Shown: positions 16,785 to 24,869 of the stretch, one piece after another
Layout of the letters: each line of letters starts with the position of its first letter
Position numbering within the stretch: position 1 is the stretch's first letter
NCBI GenBank assembly: GCA_902802325.1
Contig: CADCLV010000016.1
Span: 1-37,727 of the forward strand
Origin: Oscillospiraceae bacterium
GTDB lineage: Bacteria > Bacillota > Clostridia > Saccharofermentanales > Saccharofermentanaceae
Direction: 5' to 3'
DNA: 37,727 nt
Notes under the pieces: generated by a model
The model's input: only the letters and a program-made list of their open reading frames with translations
Databases searched by the model: none
What the model was told of the DNA's origin: nothing
Program-made: the position numbers and the translations under genes

Positions 16785-18110
16785 ATGGCGAAAACTGTTC
16801 TTTTTAGTAACTATACGATAGTAACACCACATCAGGAGGGTCCTGTAACCATTTCGGAAAATGCATTTTGTGTTGTTTCCGGAAAGAAGATCACATATGT
16901 GGGTACGGACAAGGATGAAGCTGAAAGAAATGCTTCGAAGAACGGGGAAGGGGACTATTATACCTATGAAGGGAAAAATAAGATCCTTTGTCCGACTTTT
17001 GCCAATGCGCATGGACACACTCCGATGTCGATCTTCCGGAATATCGCCGATGACTTTTCCTTACAGAACTGGTTATTTGGTGAAATCATTCCCCGCGAAG
17101 ACAGAATGATCTCAGATGATTTTTATTACGGAAATCTTCTTACTTTAGCAGAGATGATCGAAGGTGGAACCGGATGCGTAGCGAATATGTATGATGGTGC
17201 GTTCGAGATCTGTAAGGGATCTTTGGAGTCCGGTTTCCGTATTCAGCAGACTGTCATGGGTAAGAAGTGCCAGGATGGCGTCTGGTCCGTGGATAAAGCC
17301 GGAGTGGAAGAGTTCTTGGATTATCTGAAAACTAATGATTCAGAAGGACTTTTAAAACCAAGCTTACTTGTACATTCGATCTATCTTTATCCGGAAGATT
17401 TTTATTCGCCTTTAAATGAACTGGCTCTGGAATATAAGATCCCGGTAAGCGTACATATTTCCGAGACTCTCACAGAACTTGAAAACTGTGAAAAGAGTTA
17501 TGGCTGTTCACCGGTAAAGAAACTCGACAGTTTCGGTATGCTGACAGATACGACTGTTGCAGCGCATTGTGTTCATCTCAGTGAAGAAGACCGGGCGATC
17601 CTTTCGCAGCGTAAGGTTTGGGTCGCACACAATCCTTCCAGCAACATGAAACTTGCGTCCGGTATGGCTAATATGGTTGCCATGCAAAAGGACGGGATCC
17701 GTCTTTGCCTTGGAACAGATGGTGCTGCCAGCAATAATAATCAGGACATGTTCATGGAAATGCGTCTGGCTTCCTTTATGGCCAAGGGTACAACGCTGGA
17801 TCCGACGGTTTTGAAAGCGGAAGACGTTTTTACAATGGCAACAAGAAACGGTTACCAGGCCTGCGGCTTCTATGATGCAGGTGTCATTGAAGAAGGCATG
17901 CTTGCAGATCTGCAGATCATTGATTATGATTGTCCTCAGATGTGGCCTTTAGGAAATCCGCTTTCTGCTTTGATCTATTCCTGTGGACCGAAATGTGTCG
18001 AATCCACAATGATCAACGGTCAGTTTGTTATGTTTAAGCATGAACTGAAGACTATCGATCTGGAAAAAGTGAAAGCCGAAACCGCAAAAACGATGCAGCG
18101 ACTGAAATAA
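16785..18110 (+). CDS. Amidohydrolase: adenosine / 5'-deoxyadenosine / S-adenosylhomocysteine-type deaminase
   Basis: A 441-residue metal-dependent amidohydrolase of the MtaD/DadD group, which deaminates adenosine-type nucleosides to inosine-type ones. Metal ligands are in place: the HxH pair in ANAHGHTPMS near residues 75-77, His in VSVHISETLTE near 224, His in VAAHCVHL near 262 and Asp in CLGTDGAASNNNQDM near 309. Six bases separate it from ahcY, which strongly suggests a role in removing the adenosine product, with purine nucleoside phosphorylase completing the route. Sequence alone does not decide between adenosine, 5'-deoxyadenosine, methylthioadenosine and S-adenosylhomocysteine as the main substrate. 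Confidence 0.88.
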   Translation: MAKTVLFSNYTIVTPHQEGPVTISENAFCVVSGKKITYVGTDKDEAERNASKNGEGDYYTYEGKNKILCPTFANAHGHTPMSIFRNIADDFSLQNWLFGEIIPREDRMISDDFYYGNLLTLAEMIEGGTGCVANMYDGAFEICKGSLESGFRIQQTVMGKKCQDGVWSVDKAGVEEFLDYLKTNDSEGLLKPSLLVHSIYLYPEDFYSPLNELALEYKIPVSVHISETLTELENCEKSYGCSPVKKLDSFGMLTDTTVAAHCVHLSEEDRAILSQRKVWVAHNPSSNMKLASGMANMVAMQKDGIRLCLGTDGAASNNNQDMFMEMRLASFMAKGTTLDPTVLKAEDVFTMATRNGYQACGFYDAGVIEEGMLADLQIIDYDCPQMWPLGNPLSALIYSCGPKCVESTMINGQFVMFKHELKTIDLEKVKAETAKTMQRLK

Positions 18111-18112
18111 TA

Positions 18113-18137
18113 AGAAGCAGATTCATCTGCTTCTTTC
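18113..18137 (+). terminator. Hairpin after the deaminase gene
   Basis: agaagcag (18113-18120) pairs with ctgcttct (18127-18134) across a 6-base loop, followed by a weak T-rich stretch. It can end the secA operon. No separate promoter is seen for the tRNA that begins seven bases later, so partial read-through may supply it. Confidence 0.5.
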
Positions 18138-18141
18138 ACTT

Positions 18142-18218
18142 GTCCTCGTAGCTCAGCTGGATAGAGCGACCGCCTCCTAAGCGGTAGGCCGGAGGTTCGA
18201 ATCCTCTCGTGGACGCCA
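18142..18218 (+). tRNA. tRNA-Arg(CCU)
   Basis: A 77-base tRNA with encoded CCA. The acceptor arms gtcctcg and cgtggac pair except for a T-T mismatch at pair 5-68. The D arm is gctc-gagc, the anticodon stem accgc-gcggt encloses loop ctcctaa (anticodon CCT), and the T arm ggagg-cctct encloses ttcgaat. It reads AGG codons. A strong terminator follows within five bases. Confidence 0.95.
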
Positions 18219-18222
18219 AACA

Positions 18223-18258
18223 GCTCCTGATACATAAAAAGTATCAGGAGCATTTTTA
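18223..18258 (+). terminator. Intrinsic terminator after tRNA-Arg
   Basis: A perfect 11-base stem, gctcctgatac (18223-18233) with gtatcaggagc (18241-18251), 7-base loop, followed by atttttat. Confidence 0.9.
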
Positions 18259-18300
18259 TAGGAAACAGCTTGCGACAGCCAATCATTACATGCCTTTCAC

Positions 18301-18329
18301 TTGACATATTCAATATAAATCGGTATATT
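18301..18329 (+). promoter_or_regulatory. Consensus sigma-A promoter for tRNA-Thr
   Basis: TTGACA (18301-18306) and TATATT (18324-18329) are separated by 17 bases. The tRNA begins 25 bases after the -10 element. This is the closest match to consensus in the window, as is usual for stable RNA genes. Confidence 0.85.
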
Positions 18330-18354
18330 TTATTGTGCTTTCAAAATAAGCTTT

Positions 18355-18429
18355 GCCAATGTGGCTCAGGGGTAGAGCAATTCACTCGTAATGAATAGGC
18401 CGTGGGTTCGATTCCCACCATTGGCTCCA
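18355..18429 (+). tRNA. tRNA-Thr(CGU)
   Basis: A 75-base tRNA with encoded CCA. The acceptor stem gccaatg/cattggc is fully paired, anticodon stem attca/tgaat encloses loop ctcgtaa (anticodon CGT), and T stem gtggg/cccac encloses ttcgatt. It reads ACG codons. Confidence 0.96.
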
Positions 18430-18471
18430 AGAGGTGTCTTTCGAAAAAGAAAGGCACCTCTGTTTTGTATT
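18430..18471 (+). terminator. Intrinsic terminator after tRNA-Thr
   Basis: agaggtgtctttc (18430-18442) pairs with gaaaggcacctct (18449-18461) with one T-G pair, loop gaaaaa, then a T-rich tail. Confidence 0.88.
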
Positions 18472-18491
18472 TGGGAAAAGAATTGTATAAT
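18463..18491 (+). promoter_or_regulatory. Probable promoter for the solute-binding lipoprotein gene
   Basis: A perfect -10 hexamer TATAAT (18486-18491) lies 32 bases before the ATG. The -35 region is weak (TTTTGT at 18463-18468, 17-base spacer) and overlaps the T-tail of the preceding terminator. Confidence 0.5.
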
Positions 18492-18523
18492 GATTTCAGT
18501 ACGTATATGAGGAATGGTCTGGT

Positions 18524-19951
18524 ATGAAAAGAGCAAACAGTATAAATAGAGATGGTCACTTTGGTAGAAGTGTACCCTCGATCTGGCTCCTGATCATTTC
18601 TCTGGTTCTTACGGCATTACCACTTGGTGCCTGTAAAAAGGTCACAAACAGTTTTCCAACCTTTCCATCTTCTGAAAGTTCTTCCTCATCCGGGACTTCT
18701 GAAACGACGGAAAAAACTGTTTCACAGACCTATGAACTGACGATTGCATCACCATTATCCTATGAGACCTGTCAGTACCTGGCAAAACTGTATGTGGCGA
18801 AGTCTCAGGGGCTGCTTGGTGAAGGTGTTGACGGGGAGACAGTAGATCTGGATTTTCTTTCCAGTATCGATCTTCCGTTTGTACTGAATGTGTATGGCAC
18901 GTCCGACACCGGCTGTAATCTTTCCACTCTTGCAAAATGGCGGGCAGACGGAAATCTTCCGGACATTTTCCTTGCAGGTGAATTTGATCTGAGCGTAGGT
19001 GCCGGCTATATTCTTCCTATTACTGACTATCTTGCGGAAACTCCGCTTCCTTCCGCGGACCGGATCTATCCTCAGATGCTTCGGGAATTTAGCCGCGAAG
19101 ATCTGCAATTCGGTATTCCTTACCAGAATTCGGTTGCAGTACTTTTTTGCGATATGGAAGTTCTGAACCAGGCCGGAATTCCTGCTGTCAGCTATCAGCA
19201 GAGTAAGAAGAGTCTGGAAAGTATCCTTATGAAAATAAACGAACTGAATCAGGAAGAGCGGGTTGCTTTGCCTTTTTACATGGCGGGATCGATGATGCTT
19301 TATTTACCATGCTCGCTGCATAACAGCCGTTATCTTTCTGTGTCCGTAACAGAAGACCGCCTGGAGTCTTCTTACCGTTCATCTATGGACTATGTTTCCC
19401 ATCTTGTGGAGTCCGGATACACCTATGAGTCCCTTAACGAAGAAGAAATCGAGCTGCTGTTTGACGGTCTATCTCCGCTTCTTTCGCGGAAAGTCGGTGT
19501 CTGGACCGGAATGACAGATGAGATCCTCCGCTACGATAACTATATGCCGAATACACTGAGCCTGATGCAGTTTCCGACAACGGAAGAGGATGTGTATTCT
19601 CCGCCTCTTCTTGCCAGTTATCCGCTTTGCGTTTCCTCAACCTGTGAAAATCCGAAAGAGGCCGTCGATCTTATGACATTTATGGCTTTGGATGAAGATG
19701 CGCTTCTTTTAACAGCGCGGCTTCAGTCTAGAGAAGGATATCTGCCTTCTGTGTCATATCCGTCTGTATGGAAAGCATTTACCGGCCGTCAGAAATATGG
19801 AATGTATCTGATCCAGTATGAAGATAAGATGGATCAGGCCATTTATATTCCGGCGATCTCCCAGAGCGCCCGCTTTCAGCAGGATCTGGGATACATTCTG
19901 GAAACGATCGAACCGAATCTTATGATAAAAGAGGAAGATCAGAACGAATAA
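18524..19951 (+). CDS. Extracellular solute-binding lipoprotein (ABC type 1-like)
   Basis: A 475-residue secreted lipoprotein. After a basic N-terminus there is a hydrophobic helix at about residues 20-36, then the lipobox LGAC with the lipidated Cys near 38, and a Ser/Thr-rich linker to about 65. The rest follows the periplasmic-binding-protein pattern of sugar-type carriers: ADGNLPDIFLAG near 140, ITDYLAE near 165, FGIPYQNSVAVLFCDMEVLNQAGI near 197-220 and a C-terminal NPKEAVDLMTFMALDEDALL. No permease or ATPase gene is adjacent, so the partner transporter and ligand are unknown. The gene downstream starts 15 bases after the stop and is unrelated (GNAT-MGMT). Confidence 0.85.
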   Translation: MKRANSINRDGHFGRSVPSIWLLIISLVLTALPLGACKKVTNSFPTFPSSESSSSSGTSETTEKTVSQTYELTIASPLSYETCQYLAKLYVAKSQGLLGEGVDGETVDLDFLSSIDLPFVLNVYGTSDTGCNLSTLAKWRADGNLPDIFLAGEFDLSVGAGYILPITDYLAETPLPSADRIYPQMLREFSREDLQFGIPYQNSVAVLFCDMEVLNQAGIPAVSYQQSKKSLESILMKINELNQEERVALPFYMAGSMMLYLPCSLHNSRYLSVSVTEDRLESSYRSSMDYVSHLVESGYTYESLNEEEIELLFDGLSPLLSRKVGVWTGMTDEILRYDNYMPNTLSLMQFPTTEEDVYSPPLLASYPLCVSSTCENPKEAVDLMTFMALDEDALLLTARLQSREGYLPSVSYPSVWKAFTGRQKYGMYLIQYEDKMDQAIYIPAISQSARFQQDLGYILETIEPNLMIKEEDQNE

Positions 19952-19966
19952 AAGGAGGGAAGTTCC

Positions 19967-21061
19967 TTGTCTGTAGTACTGACACCGATCCGGATCATGG
20001 ATGCCGCAAAAATCAAGGACACGCATCTTTTGAGTGCGGTCACGGATGACGTGCCTTCCTTTATCCGTGGAGTTCTGGGAGATCCTCATAAACGGTATTT
20101 CCTGGCTACAGATGAAGATGATCCGGAAAAAGCACTTCTCGGCCTTTTCGGATTGGAAAACATTTCCAAACAGCATCACCGGGCCGATATCGTCATGATC
20201 CTTTCCGAATCTGAAGAAAATGCATCTCCGCGCTTGTCAGCTGCTTTGGACCGTCTGATCCGCCTTGCTTTCTTTGAAATGGAGATCCATCGTTTGTCTG
20301 TTCTGATCCGTGTGGACGATTTAAAAGCAGAGAAGATGGTATTAGATTGTCATCTGGTTCAGGAAGCCGTGCTGGAAGATGTACTTTATCAGGACGGCAG
20401 ATATCATGATGCCGGACTGTTTTTCATGCTGGATTCCGATTATCCGGATTATTCTGTAGGTTTTGTACCATTTCGAAAAGGTGTTCTTGCTGTACGAGGC
20501 GATAATGAAACTGTAGAATCCACGAAATTCTATGGATACGGTACGAGAATCGAAGAAACATTAGAAAGAAATATAGCGATCCGTACTGGCATCGCCGACA
20601 CAGACGGAGTACTGAAAGAGGCTGGTTCTCCTGAGTATAAAGAAGAAATGAACATGAGTTTTCCTAAGGAAGTGCAGCGCTGTATGCAGGAGCTTTACGA
20701 ATACTTTGGAAAAAGAAGAACCGTCTTCAGTATTCATGCCGTTCCGCTGTTCGGAAGTGAATTTCAAAAAAGAGTTTGGGAAAAAGTCAGTAAAATCCCT
20801 TATGGCGTGACCATAAGCTATGAAGACGTGGCATTGGAACTGACCGGCGGAGATAAGGCGTCAGCCAGAAATCTTACCCGTGCCGTAGGTGCCGCATGCC
20901 GTGATAATCCGCTGCCGGTCCTGATCCCGTGTCATCGTGTTATCGGTAAAGACGGCCGTCTGGTCGGCTTTTCCGGCGGTCTGGAATATAAGGAATTCCT
21001 TCTTAACCATGAAATGTTCGGCATCCATATTGCGGACACCGGAGAAAGGAAATCATTATGA
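19967..21061 (+). CDS. GNAT-like acetyltransferase domain fused to methylated-DNA-protein cysteine methyltransferase
   Basis: A 364-residue two-domain protein. Residues about 1-165 follow a GNAT (RimJ/RimL-like) pattern, with LLGLFGLENISKQHHRADIVMIL, a helix RLIRLAFFEMEIHRLSVLI and VLEDVLYQDGRYHDAGLFFML. Residues about 230-360 are an alkylguanine-DNA methyltransferase domain: FQKRVWEKVSKIPYGVTISYEDVA, then the active-site PCHR with Cys322 and VGFSGGLEYKEFLL. The MGMT part should repair O6-methylguanine in DNA by suicide transfer. The GNAT substrate is unknown. TTG 19967 is chosen for GGAGGG at 19954-19959. The stop overlaps the next start (ATGA). The join is in one open frame with no sign of a frameshift. 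Confidence 0.85.
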   Translation: MSVVLTPIRIMDAAKIKDTHLLSAVTDDVPSFIRGVLGDPHKRYFLATDEDDPEKALLGLFGLENISKQHHRADIVMILSESEENASPRLSAALDRLIRLAFFEMEIHRLSVLIRVDDLKAEKMVLDCHLVQEAVLEDVLYQDGRYHDAGLFFMLDSDYPDYSVGFVPFRKGVLAVRGDNETVESTKFYGYGTRIEETLERNIAIRTGIADTDGVLKEAGSPEYKEEMNMSFPKEVQRCMQELYEYFGKRRTVFSIHAVPLFGSEFQKRVWEKVSKIPYGVTISYEDVALELTGGDKASARNLTRAVGAACRDNPLPVLIPCHRVIGKDGRLVGFSGGLEYKEFLLNHEMFGIHIADTGERKSL

Positions 21062-21690
21062 AAATTGAAATGTCTCCCTCGACCATGCTAAACCCTGTAC
21101 CGGTGGTCATGGTCTCCTGTGCCGGAAAGGATCCGCTCAAAGAGGAAACACGTCCGAATATTCTCACAGTCGCCTGGGCCGGAACCATCAATTCCGAACC
21201 ACCGATGGTCTCCATCTCGGTCCGGAAAAGCCGCCATTCCCATGGGCTGATCTGCGAAACACAAGAATTTGTTATCAACCTCGTCACAGAAGATCTGGCA
21301 AAGGCCTGCGATTATTGTGGAGTCCGTTCCGGTTCGAAAGAAGACAAGTTTTCTGCCACCGATCTTACGCCGGTCAGTGCCCCGAATATGAAATATGCGC
21401 CCCAGATCCTTGAGTCCCCGGTATCTATCTGCTGCCAGGTCAAGGATGTGATCGAACTTGGGTCTCACGATATGTTTCTCGGAGAGGTAAAATCCGTCAG
21501 TGTGGATGAAAAGTGGATCGATGATAAGGGAAAGATCTGCCTTGAAAAAGCCAAACTTGTCGCGTATTCCCACGGTGAATACTATGGATTGGGAAAACTT
21601 CTCGGTTTTTTCGGGTATTCCGTTGCTTCTAAAAAAGCACTGGCCAGACGGATGCCTGCGAAAAAGCACTCAAAACGTAACACAAAATAG
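21058..21690 (+). CDS. Flavin reductase-like FMN-binding protein (flavoredoxin-like)
   Basis: A 210-residue protein of the flavin-reductase-like FMN-binding split-barrel family. Family features are PVPVVMVSC near residue 14, NILTVAWAGTINSEPPMVSISVRKSRHSHGLI near 34-66 and EFVINLVTEDLAKACDYCGVRSG near 71-93. After these come DMFLGEVKSV near 138 and a C-terminal basic tail. Such proteins bind FMN and may pass electrons from NAD(P)H or ferredoxin. It is translationally coupled to the GNAT-MGMT gene. No partner oxidoreductase lies beside it, and a 120-base gap with a promoter for rny follows. Confidence 0.9.
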   Translation: MKIEMSPSTMLNPVPVVMVSCAGKDPLKEETRPNILTVAWAGTINSEPPMVSISVRKSRHSHGLICETQEFVINLVTEDLAKACDYCGVRSGSKEDKFSATDLTPVSAPNMKYAPQILESPVSICCQVKDVIELGSHDMFLGEVKSVSVDEKWIDDKGKICLEKAKLVAYSHGEYYGLGKLLGFFGYSVASKKALARRMPAKKHSKRNTK

Positions 21691-21711
21691 ACAAACTGTC
21701 TGATAATTAAG

Positions 21712-21741
21712 TTGACAATCGAAGTGATTTTTATTTACAAT
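21712..21741 (+). promoter_or_regulatory. Sigma-A-like promoter for rny
   Basis: TTGACA (21712-21717) and TACAAT (21736-21741) are 18 bases apart. The predicted leader before the RNase Y coding region is about 63 bases. Confidence 0.7.
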
Positions 21742-21747
21742 GAATAA

Positions 21748-21777
21748 GTGTTCTTAAAAGCAGAACACATGTTTTTG
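21748..21777 (+). other. Hairpin in the rny leader
   Basis: gtgttct (21748-21754) pairs with agaacac (21762-21768) across a 7-base loop, followed by atgtttttg. It lies right after the predicted transcription start. It may be a 5' stabilising stem or a weak attenuator of rny, a gene whose product commonly acts on mRNA leaders. Function is inference. Confidence 0.45.
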
Positions 21778-21810
21778 AATCTTGAAAACTAAATATTGGA
21801 GGTGAGTACC

Positions 21811-23385
21811 ATAGAACTTTGGTTAGCAATTCTACTTATTGTAATTGCTTTCGTAGTCGGTGCTCTCATCAGTGTTGTATTTTCCGTATTATATTACCGC
21901 AAGGGAATGTCCGTTAAGCAGCAGAAGCTGGAGGCGGATATTGCTAAAGCAGAAGAAGATGCAGAAAGAGTAATTGGTGAGGCGCAGAAGACAGCGGAAA
22001 GCAGAAAGAGAGAGCTTCTCTTGCAGGCAAAGGAAGAAATCACGAAATCCCGTTTGGAATTAGAAAAGGATGTTCGTGAAAGAAAGTCGGACATTGCCCG
22101 GGAGAGAAACCGTCTCGATCAGAAAGAGGAATCCCTCAACCGTAAGATCGAATCGATGGAACAGAAAGAAACGGCGTTGGAGAACCGCATCAACGACGTA
22201 AAGACCATGGAAGAAAAGGTCAAGGAACTGGAACATCAGAAAGTGATCGAACTGGAGAAGGTTTCCGGATTATCTGTAAGTGATGCAAAGAACCTCGTGC
22301 TGGATGCCGCAAAACAGGAGTACAGTCATGATATGGCTGTTATGCTCAAGCAGATGGAGGAACAGACGAAATCCGAGGCCGACAAGCGTGCCCGCGAAGT
22401 CGTCGTAAATGCGATCCAGCGTTATGCATCAGATTATGTATCCGAGGTTACGGTTTCGGTCGTGTCCCTGCCGAATGATGAAATGAAGGGACGTATTATT
22501 GGCCGTGAAGGGAGAAACATCCGTGCAATCGAAACAAGCACCGGTGTTGACATCATTATCGATGATACCCCAGAGGCCGTCATTCTTTCGAGTTTTGACC
22601 CGATCCGGCGTGAGATCGCCCGACTGACGATCGAAAGACTGATCCTGGATGGCCGTATCCATCCTGCAAGAATTGAAGAAATGTGTCATAAAGCCCGTAA
22701 GGAAGTCAACCAGACCATTAAGCAAGAGGGTGAAAGAGCCGCTTTTGATACAGGTATCGTCGGGTTGAATCCGGAGATCATTAAGTATCTCGGTAGACTG
22801 CGTTATCGTACGAGCTACGGGCAGAATGTACTTCAACATTCCATTGAAGTCGCCTGGCTGGCCAGCATGATGGCAGCCGAACTTGGACTGGATGAAATGC
22901 TTGCAAGAAGAGCAGGCTTGTTACATGATATCGGTAAAGCTGCTGACTTTGAACTGGAAGGTTCGCATATCGACCTGGGTGCCGACATCGCACGCCGTTA
23001 TAAGGAGAACGATACGGTGATCAATGCGATCATGTCCCACCATGGTGACTGTGAACCGACTTCTGAGATCTCCGTTCTGGTTGCGGCAGCAGATGCTATT
23101 TCCGCAGCAAGACCCGGCGCACGCCGTGAGAACATGGAGACCTACGTTAAGAGAATTCAGAAGCTGGAAGAAATCGCTACGAGTTTTGATGGTGTAGAGA
23201 AAGCTTTTGCTATTCAGGCCGGTCGTGAGATCCGTGTCATGGTAAGTCCGGACAAGGTGACCGACGACGATATGATCCTTAAGGCCCGGGATATCTGTAA
23301 GAAGATCGAGGAAGAACTCGATTATCCCGGACAGATCAAGGTCAATATCATTCGTGAGACCCGCGCATCAGATGTGGCAAAGTAA
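21811..23385 (+). CDS. rny: Ribonuclease Y (apparent AUA start)
   Basis: A membrane-anchored endoribonuclease that starts mRNA decay. An N-terminal membrane helix (about residues 4-25) is followed by a long charged coiled coil to about 200. A KH domain has [15 protein letters not shown], and the HD domain has [10 protein letters not shown] near residues 371-380. The length (524) is standard. The start is unusual. GGAGGTGAG at 21798-21806 is followed eight bases later by ATA at 21811, where family proteins begin with a Met just before the membrane helix. The in-frame TTG 21796 and GTG 21802 overlap this ribosome site and have none of their own. A caller limited to ATG/GTG/TTG would use one of those. 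ymdB follows, as in B. subtilis. Confidence 0.93.
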   Translation: MELWLAILLIVIAFVVGALISVVFSVLYYRKGMSVKQQKLEADIAKAEEDAERVIGEAQKTAESRKRELLLQAKEEITKSRLELEKDVRERKSDIARERNRLDQKEESLNRKIESMEQKETALENRINDVKTMEEKVKELEHQKVIELEKVSGLSVSDAKNLVLDAAKQEYSHDMAVMLKQMEEQTKSEADKRAREVVVNAIQRYASDYVSEVTVSVVSLPNDEMKGRIIGREGRNIRAIETSTGVDIIIDDTPEAVILSSFDPIRREIARLTIERLILDGRIHPARIEEMCHKARKEVNQTIKQEGERAAFDTGIVGLNPEIIKYLGRLRYRTSYGQNVLQHSIEVAWLASMMAAELGLDEMLARRAGLLHDIGKAADFELEGSHIDLGADIARRYKENDTVINAIMSHHGDCEPTSEISVLVAAADAISAARPGARRENMETYVKRIQKLEEIATSFDGVEKAFAIQAGREIRVMVSPDKVTDDDMILKARDICKKIEEELDYPGQIKVNIIRETRASDVAK

Positions 23386-23401
23386 GATCGAAAACCCGAA
23401 A

Positions 23402-23440
23402 AGAGGCCTTTCCCGTAAGGGAAGGGTCTTTTTCTTTTCT
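23402..23440 (+). terminator. Intrinsic terminator after rny
   Basis: agaggcctttccc (23402-23414) pairs with gggaagggtctt (23419-23430) around gtaa with G-T pairs, followed by a long T-rich run. Confidence 0.85.
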
Positions 23441-23462
23441 TTTGGCAAAAACACTTGTCTTA

Positions 23463-23491
23463 TTGGGGTTTTTCTTGTTTTATGGTAAAAT
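23463..23491 (+). promoter_or_regulatory. Probable promoter of the ymdB-recO operon
   Basis: TTGGGG (23463-23468) and TAAAAT (23486-23491) are 17 bases apart, 37 bases before the ymdB start and just after the rny terminator. Confidence 0.5.
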
Positions 23492-23527
23492 AATCAAATA
23501 GATTTCGGAGGAGTTGAGGAGCAAACA

Positions 23528-24316
23528 TTGCGGGTCCTTTTTGTTGGTGATGTCGTAGCCCATCCGGGCAAACGCATGATAAAGAATCAGTTGAAGACAC
23601 TGCTTTCTGAAAAGAAGGTAGATGTCTGTGTTGTAAATGCGGAAAATGTCGCTGCGGGACTTGGCGTCAATGCAGCGTCCGTCAAAGATATCTTCTCCGC
23701 CGGTGCTGACTGTATCACATTGGGAAATCATTCCTTTTCCTGTCCGGATTTTTTCCGCATGGCGGAAAGCGAGCCACGTATCGTACGTCCCGGAAATGTC
23801 AGTTCTTCCTGGCCGGGTTTTAGCGAGCATCTGATCGATCTGAAAGAAAAGGGCCGGCTTATCGTTGTTTCCCTTATGGGACAGGTATTTGTCACTCCGA
23901 TCCCGAATTCTCCCTTCGAGTTTTTTGAAGCCAATATCCAAAGATGGAAGGACGAGTATAAACCGACGAATATCCTTATGGATTTTCACGCGGAAACCAC
24001 CAGTGAGAAGGGGGCTATGGCCTATATGGCAGATGGCCGTGTGTCTCTTGTTCTTGGGACCCATACCCATGTTCAGACGGCAGATGAGAAGATCCTTCCC
24101 CGGGGAACCGGATTTATCAGTGATGTCGGCATGACCGGAACACCGGACGGCATTCTGGGAATGGATCCGGATGCCTCTCTTAGAAGACTCGGTGAAAAGC
24201 TTCCCGCAAGATACATGCCCTGTGACGGACCGGCTATGCTCAACGCAATCCTGGCCGATCTGGATATCACGAATGGAAAGTGTTTGACGATAGAAAGGAT
24301 CAACATTCATGAATAA
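23528..24316 (+). CDS. ymdB: YmdB-family metallophosphoesterase
   Basis: A 262-residue calcineurin-like phosphoesterase; B. subtilis YmdB hydrolyses cyclic nucleotides and affects late developmental choices. Motifs are VLFVGDVVAHPGK at the N-terminus, VVNAENVAAGLG near 36-47, ITLGNHSF near 63-70 and LMDFHAETTSEKGAM near 150. The C-terminal motif is GTHTHVQTADE near 177-187. The start is TTG 23528, with GAGGAG upstream at 23516-23521. A ymdB gene next to rny is the conserved Firmicutes order, although a terminator and promoter separate them here. It overlaps lspA by eight bases. Confidence 0.94.
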   Translation: MRVLFVGDVVAHPGKRMIKNQLKTLLSEKKVDVCVVNAENVAAGLGVNAASVKDIFSAGADCITLGNHSFSCPDFFRMAESEPRIVRPGNVSSSWPGFSEHLIDLKEKGRLIVVSLMGQVFVTPIPNSPFEFFEANIQRWKDEYKPTNILMDFHAETTSEKGAMAYMADGRVSLVLGTHTHVQTADEKILPRGTGFISDVGMTGTPDGILGMDPDASLRRLGEKLPARYMPCDGPAMLNAILADLDITNGKCLTIERINIHE

Positions 24317-24869
24317 AGAGCTGAAGAAACCTACATGGATCACATATATGCTGTTTGGCGAACTGTTTCTGCTTTTGGTGCTGATCGATCAGTTTACCAA
24401 GATCATGATCACCCAGACACTGGCTTTTGCCCAGATGCGGCCGATCATCAACGGCTTCTTTTCATTCATGTACGTCCGCAATACCGGAAGTGCATTCAGT
24501 ATGTTTGCCGATAAATCCTGGGGAATCACTGTTCTTTCCGTAATCTCTTCGATTGCTTTTGTTCTGATCATCGGCTGCGCATTCTTTGTTCTGGCAAAGT
24601 ACAGAAGCAGAAGACTTTCACTTCTTCTGATCTTCCTTTCGGCCGGCACATTGGGAAACCTTATTGACCGTGTCCGTTTGCAGTACGTTATCGACTTTAT
24701 CCGTTTTGATTTCGGAAGCTATACATTCCCGATCTTTAACGTGGCAGATATCTACGTAACCATATCCTGCATCGTACTGGCCATCTTCCTGATCTTTAAC
24801 GAGAAATTCATTCCGGAGATCCCGTTTGCTTCCGGTTCTTCTGAAAAAGAAGAGAAGGAGGAGTTATGA
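24309..24869 (+). CDS. lspA: Lipoprotein signal peptidase (signal peptidase II)
   Basis: A 186-residue aspartyl protease with four membrane helices that cleaves the signal peptide of lipidated prolipoproteins, such as the solute-binding protein at 18524. Family motifs are DQFTKIMI near 27-34, VRNTGSAFSMF near 55-65, GTLGNLIDRVR with the first catalytic Asp near 120, and FNVADIYVTI with the second near 147. A charged Glu/Lys/Ser tail closes the protein. It overlaps ymdB and, by four bases, the pseudouridine synthase gene. lspA before an rluD-type gene is the usual Firmicutes order. Confidence 0.96.
   Translation: MNKELKKPTWITYMLFGELFLLLVLIDQFTKIMITQTLAFAQMRPIINGFFSFMYVRNTGSAFSMFADKSWGITVLSVISSIAFVLIIGCAFFVLAKYRSRRLSLLLIFLSAGTLGNLIDRVRLQYVIDFIRFDFGSYTFPIFNVADIYVTISCIVLAIFLIFNEKFIPEIPFASGSSEKEEKEEL

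Noticed and set aside
18142..18429. tRNA pair as an integration site for a mobile element
   Set aside because: No integrase, no duplicated tRNA 3' end and no foreign-looking genes are present on either side.
23480..24343. Minus-strand frame of 287 codons opposite ymdB
   Set aside because: It covers the terminator and promoter before ymdB and has no recognisable domain; ymdB on the plus strand is certain.
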